A DNA stretch of 22,484 nt from contig PYSS01000240.1 of NCBI GenBank assembly GCA_003049465.1, positions 1-22,484 of the forward strand, given 5' to 3'. Made by a program: the position numbers and the translations under genes. Position 1 is the first letter of the stretch. Each line of letters starts with the position of its first letter. This DNA is from Magnaporthiopsis rhizophila (lineage: Eukaryota > Ascomycota > Sordariomycetes > Magnaporthales > Magnaporthaceae). Below are positions 1 to 9,776 of this stretch, piece by piece. Under the pieces are notes generated by a model. It ran no database searches. It saw only the letters and a program-made list of their open reading frames with translations, and had not been told where the DNA came from.

Positions 1-1166
1 GGGTTGGCGCACTTGAAGCAAGGTTTCGTCCGGACTGTGTTGACAACCGATAAGATCCCGTGGTGCCACCTCGCGCGTTTGAAAGAGCCGCCGAAGCCTC
101 GGGATATCTCTATCGTAGATTGCGTTTACCACGGTCGTGGAGGTTGTGGAATCGAGAACGCGGCGGGTGGCCATGTGATAGAGCCACCCTCTTGTGCTTT
201 GGATGATCGCGGTCTCGATGACGAGGTTGCACATCCACTGTGGGAGCCGGAGTTTGAGCCAGAAATGATCATTTTCGGAATGTTGCGCATTTTCCACAAC
301 GTCCGGACACCGAGGGCATTGGCAGCGACGAGCGGGGAGGTGTATCTCGACACATCCAGTGAGCTGCGCCAGCCCGATTCGCCGGAATGGCCCAAGTAGG
401 CGAGGCGGCCATAATCCGGATTGGTGGGAAGATAAACGGGTCTTGCTTGCGGTCGTGTTTGCTGTCGTTACCTGCCCGCTCCCTGATTTGGGGGGTTCCA
501 GCAGCTGTCGCTGTTCATTGTCTGGCAGACACCTGGAAATACTTGCGTCAGGTGCCCGGATCTCGACGCGCAATTGCTGAACCAATGTTCTCCAAGGCGC
601 AGTCGGTTAGTCGGTCAGTTCTCGATATCCGGCACGCAGAGAGATAAGTATCACATCCCTCGACATGCGGATGTTGAGCCGTCCTTGCCTCAAACGGGAG
701 GGGCCTTGCAGGCTGCTCAGCTCACTTACATGATATACGACAGCTTTGCCTGCATCAACAGGCCGCTCGCCTGGATCAAGCGAGCCTCATGCTGAGCCAA
801 AACATCCTTTTTGAGAACAATCTTTAGAGCTGCGAGCCGTCGCCGGGCGCCTCCGCGGCCCTGGGCTTTCTCGAGCTGCGCGTGAAGCTCTCCCGCCACG
901 CCCTGCAGCTCCTCCAAGACTTTCTGACAGTAGGCCTTGGAAACAGCGAGCACCGCCGCGGTCTGGAGCGGAATGTCGGCCTGGTCGCCGAGGGGGATGG
1001 TCGGGTTGAGGTCTGCGGCATGGAGCTGGATCAGGTCGATGGTGTCGGCCAGCGACGACGGCGCGCCGTCGAACTGCTCGTAGAGTTTCTTGATCTTGAG
1101 CCCCGTGTCGACAATCTGGACCGCGAGCCCGCACACGCCAGCGATGATGCTGAATGGATCAGACAT
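1..1166 (-). CDS. Ankyrin protein with fungal SesA/azaphilone-L-like N-terminal domain (5' part, truncated by window edge)
   Basis: Exon 1 runs 1166 to 730 (145 codons plus 2 nt). It begins MSDPFSIIAGVCGLAVQ and has the hydrophobic start followed by a long helical segment typical of the fungal NLR/ankyrin N-terminal domain (PF17111-like). Exon 1 ends at a clean GTAAGT donor (729-724). Exon 2 most likely begins at 532 after TTTCCAG, restoring the frame; the intron would be 533-729, long for this window. An alternative acceptor at 590 lies nearer an ACTAACC branch point. From about 532 the minus-strand frame stays open to base 1, although it has no ATG-led ORF of its own. It contains a C-x-C-x2-C cluster (RRCQCPRC), a hydrophobic linker, then NAIYDRDIPRLRRLFQT and DETLLQV, the usual entry to the ankyrin repeats in this fungal family. 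The repeats lie beyond the window. Function unknown; such proteins are often scaffold-like or STAND-related. An in-frame ATG at 1358 exists but the conserved start is 1166. Confidence 0.75.
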
Positions 1167-2359
1167 GGTGTAAACGAACGAGGCCCGACAGCAGGTATCT
1201 TGGATTGGAAGTGGTTTCGGCTTGGAATCGCAGCAGGGTATAAGGGCAAGAATGGAAAGGTGCGGGGACCAGAGAAGGGTTGGCCGACTATTACTTGTAT
1301 GTGGGTATGCCCGTCTGGTTAGTGAGAGGGAGGGAGGATTGGTAACGATTGGGCCCAATGTGCGGGGATATTTCTACCTAGTATGTATGAGCCCGGGCAG
1401 TGCTAAAAAGCAGTTATCATTCGTCGCCTGGCCATATGCAACCTGCAGGGTAATATGTTTGCGGCCACCATCAATGGTGGCATACTTGCCCCACCCTAGT
1501 CTTCGTGGCTGTGCAAGGCGTCGGGGTGCTAAGGGCTTGCTTCTAAATGGATGTCTACGGCAGAATGGCCGGTACGATCCCTGCGAGGTGATCAAAGAAA
1601 GTGCTGGATCCGGCGTACAGCTCCGGCAACGCGGCGGCCACGCTGCATCATCCCGGGGAAAATATGAGCGGTTAGGCCATGGCGATACTGGGCCATGACA
1701 GGACGCTGACATGCCCGGGGGCCAGCCCACGCACCGCATCCCCTCGTAGCTATTGCGAAACCATCTGCATGCGCGACCCCGGAGCACTCACTCCCTCTCC
1801 AGATGGACGCAATTACCAAGGTCGAGCCGGCGGCAGCTCCTGCTGATCGCAGAGTTCGGACGAGCCAATTGGATGGCAGCAGGGCGCCGAGTTCCTGCCA
1901 CCATTTAGGGCTCTCAACTCACTCTTCTGCGGGCTTCGGCTACGTGCAGGCCAGGGTGGGGACAATACTACCGCAGCTATAAGGCCTTCTTCGCCGGCGT
2001 TGCGCCCGATAGAACTTGTGCTGCAATAGTTTGTGGTTGTTGCTTTGCGTCGCGGCGGTCGGGGACAGGGGCTGTCGCCTGGAGCGGCGTGGGCGATCTT
2101 TTGCGGGCCGCAGCGCGTCAGTCACCCATGTGCTTGCCGCCACAAAGGTGATTAGCCAGATATGGCTAATCACAAGAGATCGACAGCAGCTAAGCCGCGG
2201 GGATCTACAGTGTCAAGGCCCAGCTTGCACCACAGTCCAAAATAGCTGGGCCAGAATCGTCCAGGAGACTGTTCCCTCTACTGGCCTCCGAAAAGATAGT
2301 TTTGGTCTCCTGTTTCTCGTCTGTGTACACTGGCGCTCCCCTCTCGCCCCTCCCATTTC
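1167..2359. other. Intergenic region between ankyrin gene and DUF3632 gene
   Basis: About 1.2 kb without a supportable gene. It holds the upstream region of the ankyrin gene (transcribed leftward from 1166) and the 3' flank of the DUF3632 gene ending at 2360. Open frames here are short, overlapping and without recognisable protein character. The one distinct element is the perfect inverted repeat at 2148-2173, listed separately. Confidence 0.6.
2148..2173. repeat. Perfect 11-bp inverted repeat with 4-nt loop
   Basis: GTGATTAGCCA at 2148-2158 is followed by GATA and then its exact complement TGGCTAATCAC at 2163-2173. It lies in the intergenic stretch, about 190 bp past the stop of the DUF3632 gene and about 980 bp upstream of the ankyrin start. 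It has no poly-T tail and is not a bacterial-type terminator. It could be a palindromic protein-binding site, a hairpin, or a footprint of a small transposon; the sequence alone does not decide. Confidence 0.6.
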
Positions 2360-3468
2360 TCAGCCCCTCTGCTTCTCCTGCTCGACCTTTGTCATCGTCT
2401 CGAGGCAGTCCTTGGCCACCAGCTGCGTGGCGGCATCAAGCTCCTCTGTCGCGCAGATTTCTTCGAGCCTGCCCCTCCAAAAATCCCACCGCTCTTGACA
2501 GTATCCCTTGCCGATGCCAAAGTTTGTTGGCGCGTGCTGGTCAGGGACGTCGCACGGGAAGGTCCCGCCGGCCTTGCAGGTGTCGTAGAGCTTGCCTCCG
2601 CACATCTTGAGCCAGGGCTCCACGAGAAGGATGGTGTAGTTTAACGCGTGGACAGACTTGTACGCCTCGACGAGTTCCTCCTCCTTTTCCTCCTCCTCCG
2701 CTTCCTGCTGGTCTCCCTCTTCGGTCTCCACCTGGTACTCGCTGGGACTCTCCAGCGTCTCTACATCGCCCTCGGCATACGCAAAAGTGGTAGACTCTGG
2801 GTCCCAGGCGGTGTTCTCCAGCTCAGCTCGAATGGCGGACGCGCCCTTCTCAAGCCAGGAAGAAAGGTTCTTGACAGCCTCAGGCTCGTCCTCGGACGCT
2901 GCTAAGCCACGGAGGGCGAGCTTGGCTAAGAACAGCTCGGCGACGTAGGCGGTGGCCAGGGACTTTTTGATCGATTCCTGGGTGCCGGTCGCTGGCGGCA
3001 TGCCTCAGTTAGGACCAGAGTGAAGGACACCAACGAGCTAGGGGGGAAAAACGTACACCTCCAGCCCTGGAACTGACCAAACACCTCATTAAAGCTCAGC
3101 GACTCCTTGGTGCCCTCTGGAGCCAGGCGATGGATGGCAACGATCAAGTCCAGCAAGCAGCCGTGGTGGTTGGGGAGCTTCTTGGCCGCGTCGGCGATGG
3201 CCTACCAAAACATATAGTCAGGCTGGGTGTAGGAGTCGTCGACTCTCACCCAGGCGTCGATGCGCGCCGCGATGCTCGCCAGGTCCTGGCTGGGATCCTC
3301 GAAAAAGTCGTGCATGGCCTGGAGGCGTGACATCGTGAGCATTGCCCCATCCTCGCCACGACTGGCAAGGTCGATCCTCATCTCGTCGAGCCAGCCTTGA
3401 ACATCGTCGGGCTCGCCGACCACGGGGTCTAGGAGGGGATGGGCGGGGAAGATGTAGGACTCAGCCAT
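2360..3468 (-). CDS. DUF3632 family protein, three exons, about 331 aa
   Basis: Exons 3468-3250, 3201-3057 and 2991-2360 join in frame to 331 aa. Intron 1 (3202-3249, 48 nt) runs GTGAGA to TAG with a CTGAC branch point. The TAG after ...DYMFW is its acceptor, not a nonsense codon; removing it joins ARIDAW to AIADAAKKLP. Intron 2 (2992-3056, 65 nt) uses GTACGT and CCAG with CTAAC upstream. The layout fits the fungal DUF3632 family (PF12311): an N-terminal helical part, a central L-L-x-L-I-x-AIH-x-L block, an acidic Glu-rich insert in exon 3, and a C-terminal ERWDFWRGRLEEI block followed by ATQLVAKDCLETM. Family function is unknown. Start 3468 gives MAESYIFPAHPLLDP, as in relatives. No signal peptide or membrane segment; probably cytosolic or nuclear. 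Confidence 0.85.
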
Positions 3469-4298
3469 GATGAGCGTGTAAAAGCGATTTGGGGTGATAT
3501 TTGGGAGTGTCAAAGGGAAACACTGGCAAACCGAGGAGTAACGACATAATGGATGAAATAGGGAAAGAAGGGAGGGGCCGATGTGGGGTTCCCGGTTGCA
3601 CCTGCTCTCGTTTTGGCTGCCTAAGTGTACGCCCATTACTGATACTGCGAGCCGAAACAAGCCTCTCTTTGCCCAATATGGCTCTCTCTTTCGTCGACCA
3701 ACATGTCTTGCCAATGGATCGTGCCCAGGGGGCCGAGAGCCGCATTAGCGGGCTCTGTCAGCCGGTCCCGGTTCAGCTTGTGTCTCCAACAAGTAAGGCT
3801 GGTTTCCAAAGGCGGTAACGTCTCCTACCAGAACGCAGCTGAAGGCGTCGTCAGCCGTTCGAACACCTTGAAATGTGAGCGGCTAGTCCGCCCTTCCAGC
3901 CCGTACCGGAGCGAATATGATAGGACGTGATGCCCAAGTAGGTCCTACCCCTAGCGCCGGCCCTTGCCCCGAGCGGCGTCCCCGCCGTCGGTGGCTCCTA
4001 GAACTAGGGCGAAGCGAGCGTCCGGTGGCGGCCTGAAAATCTTGCCGGAAAAGGTGAAGCTGGAGGGTGAGGTAGGGAGATTTAAAGCGATCTCGGGCCG
4101 CTCATGACAGTCGGGACGGTAAACATCTCGCTCCAGTCCTCAACCCATCAGCAAGTTCCCGCGAGAATCTCACTTCGCACTCTCTAAAGACTTTGTCTTG
4201 GATCTTCTCTCGTCTTTTGAGGCGTCAAACAACCATATTTAGAAGACCTTGCTGTCGAGCCGCTGCCGAAGCTGGCGGCCGACCCGGTCTTCGAGACG
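3469..4298. other. Divergent intergenic region between DUF3632 and RNase-like genes
   Basis: About 830 bp separating two divergently transcribed genes, so it presumably carries both promoters. No protein-like open frame is convincing. Just before 4299 the frame of the RNase-like gene is open back to a TGA at 4218-4220, without an ATG, so a short upstream exon cannot be excluded. Confidence 0.55.
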
Positions 4299-4757
4299 AT
4301 GCCCGAGCCTGTCGCGGAACCGCTCTCGGTTCTGGACAATTACGTCGACTCCAACATCATGGAGGCCCTGGCCATGGCTGTCAGCAAGACGTGGACGTGC
4401 CCGCTGGTCGGCACCAACGCGCAGCACACCTACACCGAGAACCAGGCGCGGGCCGTCCTGTTCCCCGCCGTGGCCAAGCATCAGGCAATGGGCCCGACCT
4501 GGGACCCGCCGACGACCGAGGACCCGCACCACTACGGCAACCGCGAGGGGCTCGCCTTCGCCGGCCGCAACGGCAAGAGCGGCGACCTGTGGGAGGTGGT
4601 TATCCAGCCGCCTGGCATCACCGACAAGGGCCCGGATCGGGTCGTGTACCAGGCGATCTGGACCAAGGGTAGCGGCGGCAGCAAGAAGCTGACGCCGTCG
4701 CTCTGTGGCATCATGAGGCACGCGGCGAACCGCAAGGACTTTGTGCTCTGCCCTTGA
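4299..4757 (+). CDS. RNase T1/N1-fold ribonuclease-like protein, 152 aa
   Basis: The C-terminal half matches the guanyl-specific RNase T1 family motif by motif: DPHHYGNREG (75-84, equivalent to the T1 block carrying His40), LWEVVI (Glu99, Glu58 equivalent), GPDRVVY (Arg114, Arg77 equivalent) and CGIMRHAANRKDFVLC (His141, His92 equivalent). Cys34 in WTCPLVGTN and Cys151 could form the family disulfide. So base, acid and phosphate-binding residues are present, but the Tyr38 position is Asp75. The insert between the Arg and the C-terminal block is longer than in RNase T1. From the ATG at 4299 there is no signal peptide, only an acidic segment of about 30 residues; the frame is open upstream to about 4221 without ATG, so a spliced first exon with a secretion signal is possible. 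It may be an active RNase, an RNase-like effector (as in powdery mildews), or an intracellular relative. Likely single exon otherwise. Confidence 0.72.
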   Translation: MPEPVAEPLSVLDNYVDSNIMEALAMAVSKTWTCPLVGTNAQHTYTENQARAVLFPAVAKHQAMGPTWDPPTTEDPHHYGNREGLAFAGRNGKSGDLWEVVIQPPGITDKGPDRVVYQAIWTKGSGGSKKLTPSLCGIMRHAANRKDFVLCP

Positions 4758-5714
4758 GACACTTTGGGTCCTTGTATGGGGTGTGGGTGATGATCACTTC
4801 TGGGCTGGAATTATCCAGCGTTTTGCCTTTAACCTGTTCTTTCCGTACGAGTGAGCCAGTCCTTGTCAGCTTTGCATCGTTTCACTTGGATCTCCACAGT
4901 AATGTATGGTAGTGAAAGGAGATGATGTGTCCCATTTAGAGATTCTCACTGCTGGAAGAATACCCTGGCTCCAATTTCTCCGTCTCAAAAGTATTGCCAT
5001 ATTCCGATGTTTATGTGCTGCAAACCCCACGGCTCGGTCATTGTCGTCTCGTGGGGTACATATCTAGCAGCCGCAGCTGAGCCGTTGGACCATCTCCCTC
5101 CAAGGAAACATCCCTGTAGCCTGCGCCCTGGCTGGCACATATATTCTGCAACCCGCCGAAAGAGTGAGGGGGCTTGGGGAATATGTCGCAACGGGGTAGC
5201 ATATAGCGCTGTCTCTGTCCCCGGAGTCGGATTTCCCTCCAATTAGGCGAGTGTTGCTCACTCACGCAGCCCGGCAGTCACGGATCCACAGGGCCTCTTG
5301 GCATTAACAAGCAAGCGCCTCCCAGCACCCCGGAACCGCTTCTCCACGACGTGGTATATACACTGGAGATCACCGCCCGACTTGCGTGCGGGGGTGGGAC
5401 TGTGACAAGGACGTACGGGCTCCTAAAATGTTTCACGCACGGAAGAATTCAGGCTTGTGGCCCGCTCCACCACGCGGCGAGACTTGCACAGAGATCCTCC
5501 TGTAATACTCGCGCTTGGCTGCGGTCGAGCGTGTACGCCAGTGCCTGTTTGAAGCATCGGCGGATCACAGCAACCGACGTCCAGTGAAGCCCAAAATGCA
5601 TAAAGGGCGCCACGACTGACCTGATCTGGCTGGAATTCTTGTTCTCTTGATACCCAGGCCTCATCGCACTCAGTTCCAGACTACCCACCACAACACTCTC
5701 CCTAGAGCATCAAA
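4758..5714 (+). other. Intergenic region upstream of the pectate lyase
   Basis: About 960 bp with no supportable gene. It includes the 3' flank of the RNase-like gene and the promoter of the pectate lyase. The last 80 bases are pyrimidine- and A-rich, and the start context CATCAAAATG is good. Four copies of the PacC consensus on the minus strand (GCCARG, read here as CTTGGC or CCTGGC) are listed separately. Confidence 0.5.
4964..5519. promoter_or_regulatory. Four candidate PacC (pH-response) hexamers upstream of the pectate lyase
   Basis: GCCARG complements occur at 4964-4969, 5127-5132 (both CCTGGC), 5297-5302 and 5514-5519 (both CTTGGC). PacC-controlled pectate lyases are known in plant-associated fungi. 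The hexamer is short, about one copy per kilobase is expected by chance, and nothing else confirms function, so this is only a weak hint. Confidence 0.25.
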
Positions 5715-6766
5715 ATGCGTTTCTCCGGCATCGCCGCCCTCCTCCTAGGCCTCGCGGCCGCGTCTCCAGTCGCAGAGGAGCAGCAGCAGCAGCTCACACG
5801 CCGCCAGGCGTCGCAGGCCTGCAACATTGGCTTCTGCACGCAAAACGGCGGCACAACTGGCGGCGCGGCCGGGCCGACGGTGACGGTGCGGACGCTGGCG
5901 GAGCTCCAGGAGGCGGCCGGCCGCTCGGGGCCCCTGACCATCATCGTATCCGGCTCCATCTCCGGCTCGACCAAGGTGCGCGTGGCGGCCGACAAGACCG
6001 TCTACGGCGAGCGCGGCAGCTCGCTCACGGGCGTGGGGCTGTACGTGCGGCGCGTCAGCAACGTCATCATCCGCAACATGAAGATATCGGGCGTGAAGGC
6101 GTCCAACGGGGACGCCGTCGGCATCGATGCGTCCACCAACGTCTGGGTCGACCACTGCGACCTGCGCGGGGACCTGAGCGGCGGGAAGGACGATCTCGAC
6201 GGGCTGGTGGACGTGTCTCACGGCGGGGACTTTATCACCATCTCGTACACGTACTTTCACGACTCTGTAAGGCGGTACCTACCATTTACACAACCAATTC
6301 ATTGCCACAGCCACTCGCTAACAACCGCACGCACCCGCAGTGGAAAGCCTCCCTCGTCGGCCACAGTGACAGCAACGGCAGCGAGGACCGCGGCAAGCTG
6401 CGCGTGACGTACGCGCACAACCACTGGCAGAACGTCAACTCGCGCACCCCGCTCGTCCGCTTCGGCACCGTCCACGTCGTCAACAGCTACTACCAGGACG
6501 TGCTCGGATCGGGCATCAACACCCGCATGGGCGCCCAGGTCCTGGTGCAGAGCTCCGCTTTCGCAAACAGCAACAAGAAGGCCATCTTCTTCGCCGACTC
6601 CAAGGAGACCGGGTTCGCCGTCGCCGAGGATGTCGCGCTCGGCGGGTCACAGAACACGGCGCCGGCCGGCTCGCTCACGTCCTCGTCGCTGCCCTACCGC
6701 ATCTCGGGCATCGGGTCCGGCGGCGTCGCTGGCACCGTGCCTGGCCAGGCTGGTCAGAGGCTGTGA
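5715..6766 (+). CDS. Secreted pectate lyase, polysaccharide lyase family 1, two exons, 325 aa
   Basis: Exon 1 is 5715-6266 and exon 2 is 6341-6766; the 74-nt intron runs GTAAGG to CGCAG with a GCTAAC branch point, phase 0. The enzyme cleaves polygalacturonate by beta-elimination, with calcium, outside the cell. Residues 1-17 are a signal peptide (MRFSGIAALLLGLAAAS), followed by a short Gln-rich propeptide ending in a Kex2-like RR (29-30). PL1 hallmarks: VWVDHCDL (143-150), DGLVDVSHG (162-170) with the calcium-binding Asp residues, HSDSN (192-196), and SRTPLVRFG (218-226) containing the catalytic Arg. The predicted parallel beta-helix body is of normal length, with no cellulose-binding module. 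The frame is intact throughout. It faces the MFS transporter tail to tail. Assignment is confident; preference for pectin versus pectate is less certain, but the pattern is that of pectate lyase. Confidence 0.95.
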
Positions 6767-6979
6767 ATTACTGGGTTGGTGAGCCTAAATAGGGACGACG
6801 TCTAGTAGATACTACAGACCTTCGACCCTCTGGCTTGCGTGTTTCTGTTCCGATGTAAATATCCGTCTCTCCCTTCCCATGGTTATATCTCCGTCGTGTA
6901 TATACGTATCTCCGTCTTCCTTGCAGCCTCCCAGCAGGGAAGTAGTATATAGGCACCTAGGTCGATGCGACGCACCCGT

Positions 6980-8924
6980 TCAAGCAGACACTGTTTCGTC
7001 CTTTTTCTTTAGTCGCGGGAACATGAGCCACACGATGACAACCAGTGCCAATAGCCCCAGTACAATTGGATGGAGAACTTCGACACCCCTCTGCCCAGCA
7101 GCAGCGCCGATGATCTGCATCCTTTAGCATTAGCCGCAGCACATATCCACGCATGTAAGTGGAGGAGATTGGAAAATGGGAGTTTACTCACAAAAGGAAA
7201 CACCGTCCCGCCCGATCCGCCCATGGCCATACCGAAGCCGAGGGCGCTAACATGGATCCTCTTGGGCAGCAGCTTGGTGGCCATTATCACGGCCCCCGGA
7301 AACATAGGCCCTAGGAAGAAGCCGAGCAGGGCGACGGCGACGGCGGAAACGACAAAGTTGGGCACGAGCCAGAACACCAGCTCCAGGGCAACGCACGCGA
7401 CCAGGTAGAGCGAGATGCAGAGGCGCTCGCCGAACCGGTCGGTCACGAAGCCCAGCAGGGCGCGGCCCAGCGCCATGCCGGCCCAGAAGCCCGAGCCCGA
7501 GATTCCGGCGTCGTACGGTGAGGCCTCGCGGACGCGGAGCATGAAGGTGACGATCCAGCCGCCGAGGCCGACTGCAAAAAAAAAAGTGATCAGCCATCAA
7601 TTAGCACAGAGCTCGGGACAAGGCTGTGCCCGATTTTGAGTGGATTGGCTGCAGGAAACAGGCCGTACCCTCAACACCCATGTACGAGAAAAAGAACAGG
7701 CAGCAAAGCCAAGTGACCTTGGACCGGAGTGCCTCTCGCGTGCCGGCGCCCTTGGCCTCGCTGCCGTGCTCGTGTGCGTGAGAGGCGCGATAAACCGCCC
7801 CCGTCTTCTTCCAGAACAGGACAGTCAGGCCGACGAATTCGACAACACAAATGCCGATCTGAAAGAGAGAGAAGTATTCCCGTATTGTCAGTCGAACAAA
7901 GACTCCGTGCTAAACCCCAAAAAGGATGATATCGGGACAACCCTACCATTATATAATAGTACGTATACCAGGGGAGATTATGGGTGACAACCAACGAGGT
8001 GGCTATCAGGGGCGCAAACAAGGCCCCGAGGCTAGCACAGGGGCCAAGCCCAACTGTCAGCGGCCCTTTCCAGGATACGAATGTGGTGACTGGCGGAGCT
8101 TACGAGTACATGGAGTGCAAAACACCCTGCAGCGCGTTGGCGTTTTGCATGACGCCGAGCCAGGCGCAGAAGCAGGCGTCGAGCAGGCCGTTGCCGAAGC
8201 CCGAGATCATGTTGGCGACGACGAGGACCGGGTACGGCGGGTGCGCGGCCAGGATGGCGTAGGTGGCGATGTGGCAGAGCGGCGCCATGACGGCGACGCC
8301 GCGCTGGCCGAGCATCATGTGGATGCGCGCGTTGGTGAAGGACGCAAGCGAGTAGCCGAAGAAGGGCGTCAGGAAGATGAGCGACACGGTCGTGTACGAC
8401 AGGTCGTAGTAGCGCTCGAGCTGCCCGCCCGGGTGTTGTCATCTGTACGTGAGTATGCCTGTGTATAGCTCGGCCGGTTCAGCCATCGGATGGCGGCAGG
8501 GAGGGGACAGAAGACGTACATAAGGGAGCAGGGCGCCGACCACGCCGTCGTTCAGACCGGCGATGATAAAAGACAGAAATACGAACGCCAGGCGCCCGAT
8601 ATTGCCCCTTGGCGTGTTCCACCTCTCGACCGCGGTCTCGGCGCCAGCCGAGGTGGATGGCGGTGAACCGACTCCGCAGTCGGCCTCGGTCGCCGGCGGA
8701 GATTCTTGCTTCCCCGCATCGGCCGTCGCTGGCTGCTTTTCCCCTTGGACCCCCGGCGAAGACCGACCGTGGGTCGCTGTGCTGCCTGGGGGCGTGCCCT
8801 TGTGGCTGCCTATGCTGAGGCGCTGGCTCAGCTTCTCGTCGTCGGCGGGTGGCCCCTCAGCGACATGGCTGCGGGAGCTAGGCGGTCGCTCTGACTCGGG
8901 CATGGCCTCCTTGGTTGCTGTCAT
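6980..8924 (-). CDS. Major facilitator superfamily transporter, six exons, about 503 aa
   Basis: Exons: 8924-8520, 8420-8104, 8031-7947, 7858-7669, 7571-7192, 7114-6980 (1,512 nt). All five introns (99, 72, 88, 97 and 77 nt) are GT-AG and most show CTGAC- or CTAAT-like branch points. Residues 1 to about 108 form a Ser/Pro-rich cytosolic tail, followed by about twelve hydrophobic segments. TM1 is FVFLSFIIAGLNDGVVGALLPY; the second half has SGSGFWAGMALGRALLGFVTDRFGER, the loop pattern of an MFS protein. The C-terminus ends LKKKDETVSA. The overall pattern resembles the fungal BSC6/fucose-permease-like MFS group; substrate unknown. The start at 8924 (MTATKEAMPESE) is preferred over the in-frame ATG at 9038 because the upstream part reads like leader sequence. 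It is divergent from the gene at 9777, sharing an 852-bp upstream region. Confidence 0.9.
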
Positions 8925-9776
8925 TGTCCCGCGGATGTTTGTGCTTTCTGACCCGCGTGAAGCCGTCACCGAAAAAAACACAAAGTAAAGCTGACATTGC
9001 TCAGGGCGAGGGCAGAAGTATTTATGCCGGTGTGGCAAGCCGTGGAACAGTCAAAGAACTGCCCGCCGATCCGTTTTGCGACGAGGATTTGATTGGCCGT
9101 GCCGGAGCAACGTGGCCGACATTTTGCCGACGACACTCGAGAGCGGACCTGCCTCATTCGGTCAAGCTGCCCAGAACGAAAAGGCCGGGCATGACGGAAC
9201 AGGAGTCGCTTCGGCCGGTTGGAGTTCTGGCTTGTCTCAGCATCCCCGAACTGCTTTAGGGTTGCTTTGTGTCTGCGGTCCACAGCCGGCTCCTTGGCTT
9301 TCAGCAATGTAGAAAGTTGATGAAGCTGACGCCGAATCGACGGATTGTGCTGTCACGAATTGGAGCCTCGAGCTGATAATGTGTTTGCGCTTTGGATCCC
9401 AGCCGGCGGGTGCGATGGTGTTGATAAGGAGTGGCGGTTTAAAGGCTCTGACATGGCTTAGAATTGTCGGGAGACGAGTTCATCACGAATGAGGACACAT
9501 CCAAGCTGTCGATATTGAAGCCTGCAACTAAATCCACAGGAGCACTCTCTGAATAAGTTCTGGCGGCTGGCTTGCTCTCGTCGAAAGGACCCGGTGATTG
9601 CAAAGTGAGATTCATGTGGCTGTTTGTTCGGGGAAAGAATGGGGCTTTGCCACACGGCCCATTTTTCAACCACCCGCCCGCCCGCAGTCCTGGCCTGATC
9701 GTTTCTTCCCCACTATCCCTTTCAGCACACCGCGGATCCGGAGTAGTTCAGTCACAATAAGCGCAGCGGACCAAAG
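8925..9776. other. Divergent promoter region between MFS transporter and tail-anchored protein
   Basis: About 850 bp between two divergently transcribed genes. Overlapping short frames on both strands show no family resemblance. It presumably holds both promoters; no specific site stands out to me. Confidence 0.5.

Noticed and set aside
4..399. Plus-strand 131-codon frame at the left edge
   Set aside because: It starts with TTG and is the shadow of the minus-strand ankyrin exon, which has clear family motifs.
882..1322. Plus-strand 146-codon frame opposite the ankyrin gene
   Set aside because: Antisense shadow of the GC-rich N-terminal exon; starts and composition follow the opposite frame.
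3202..3204. In-frame TAG that looks like a nonsense mutation in the DUF3632 gene
   Set aside because: It is the acceptor of a 48-nt intron (3202-3249) with GTGAGA donor and CTGAC branch point; removing it joins two conserved halves in frame.
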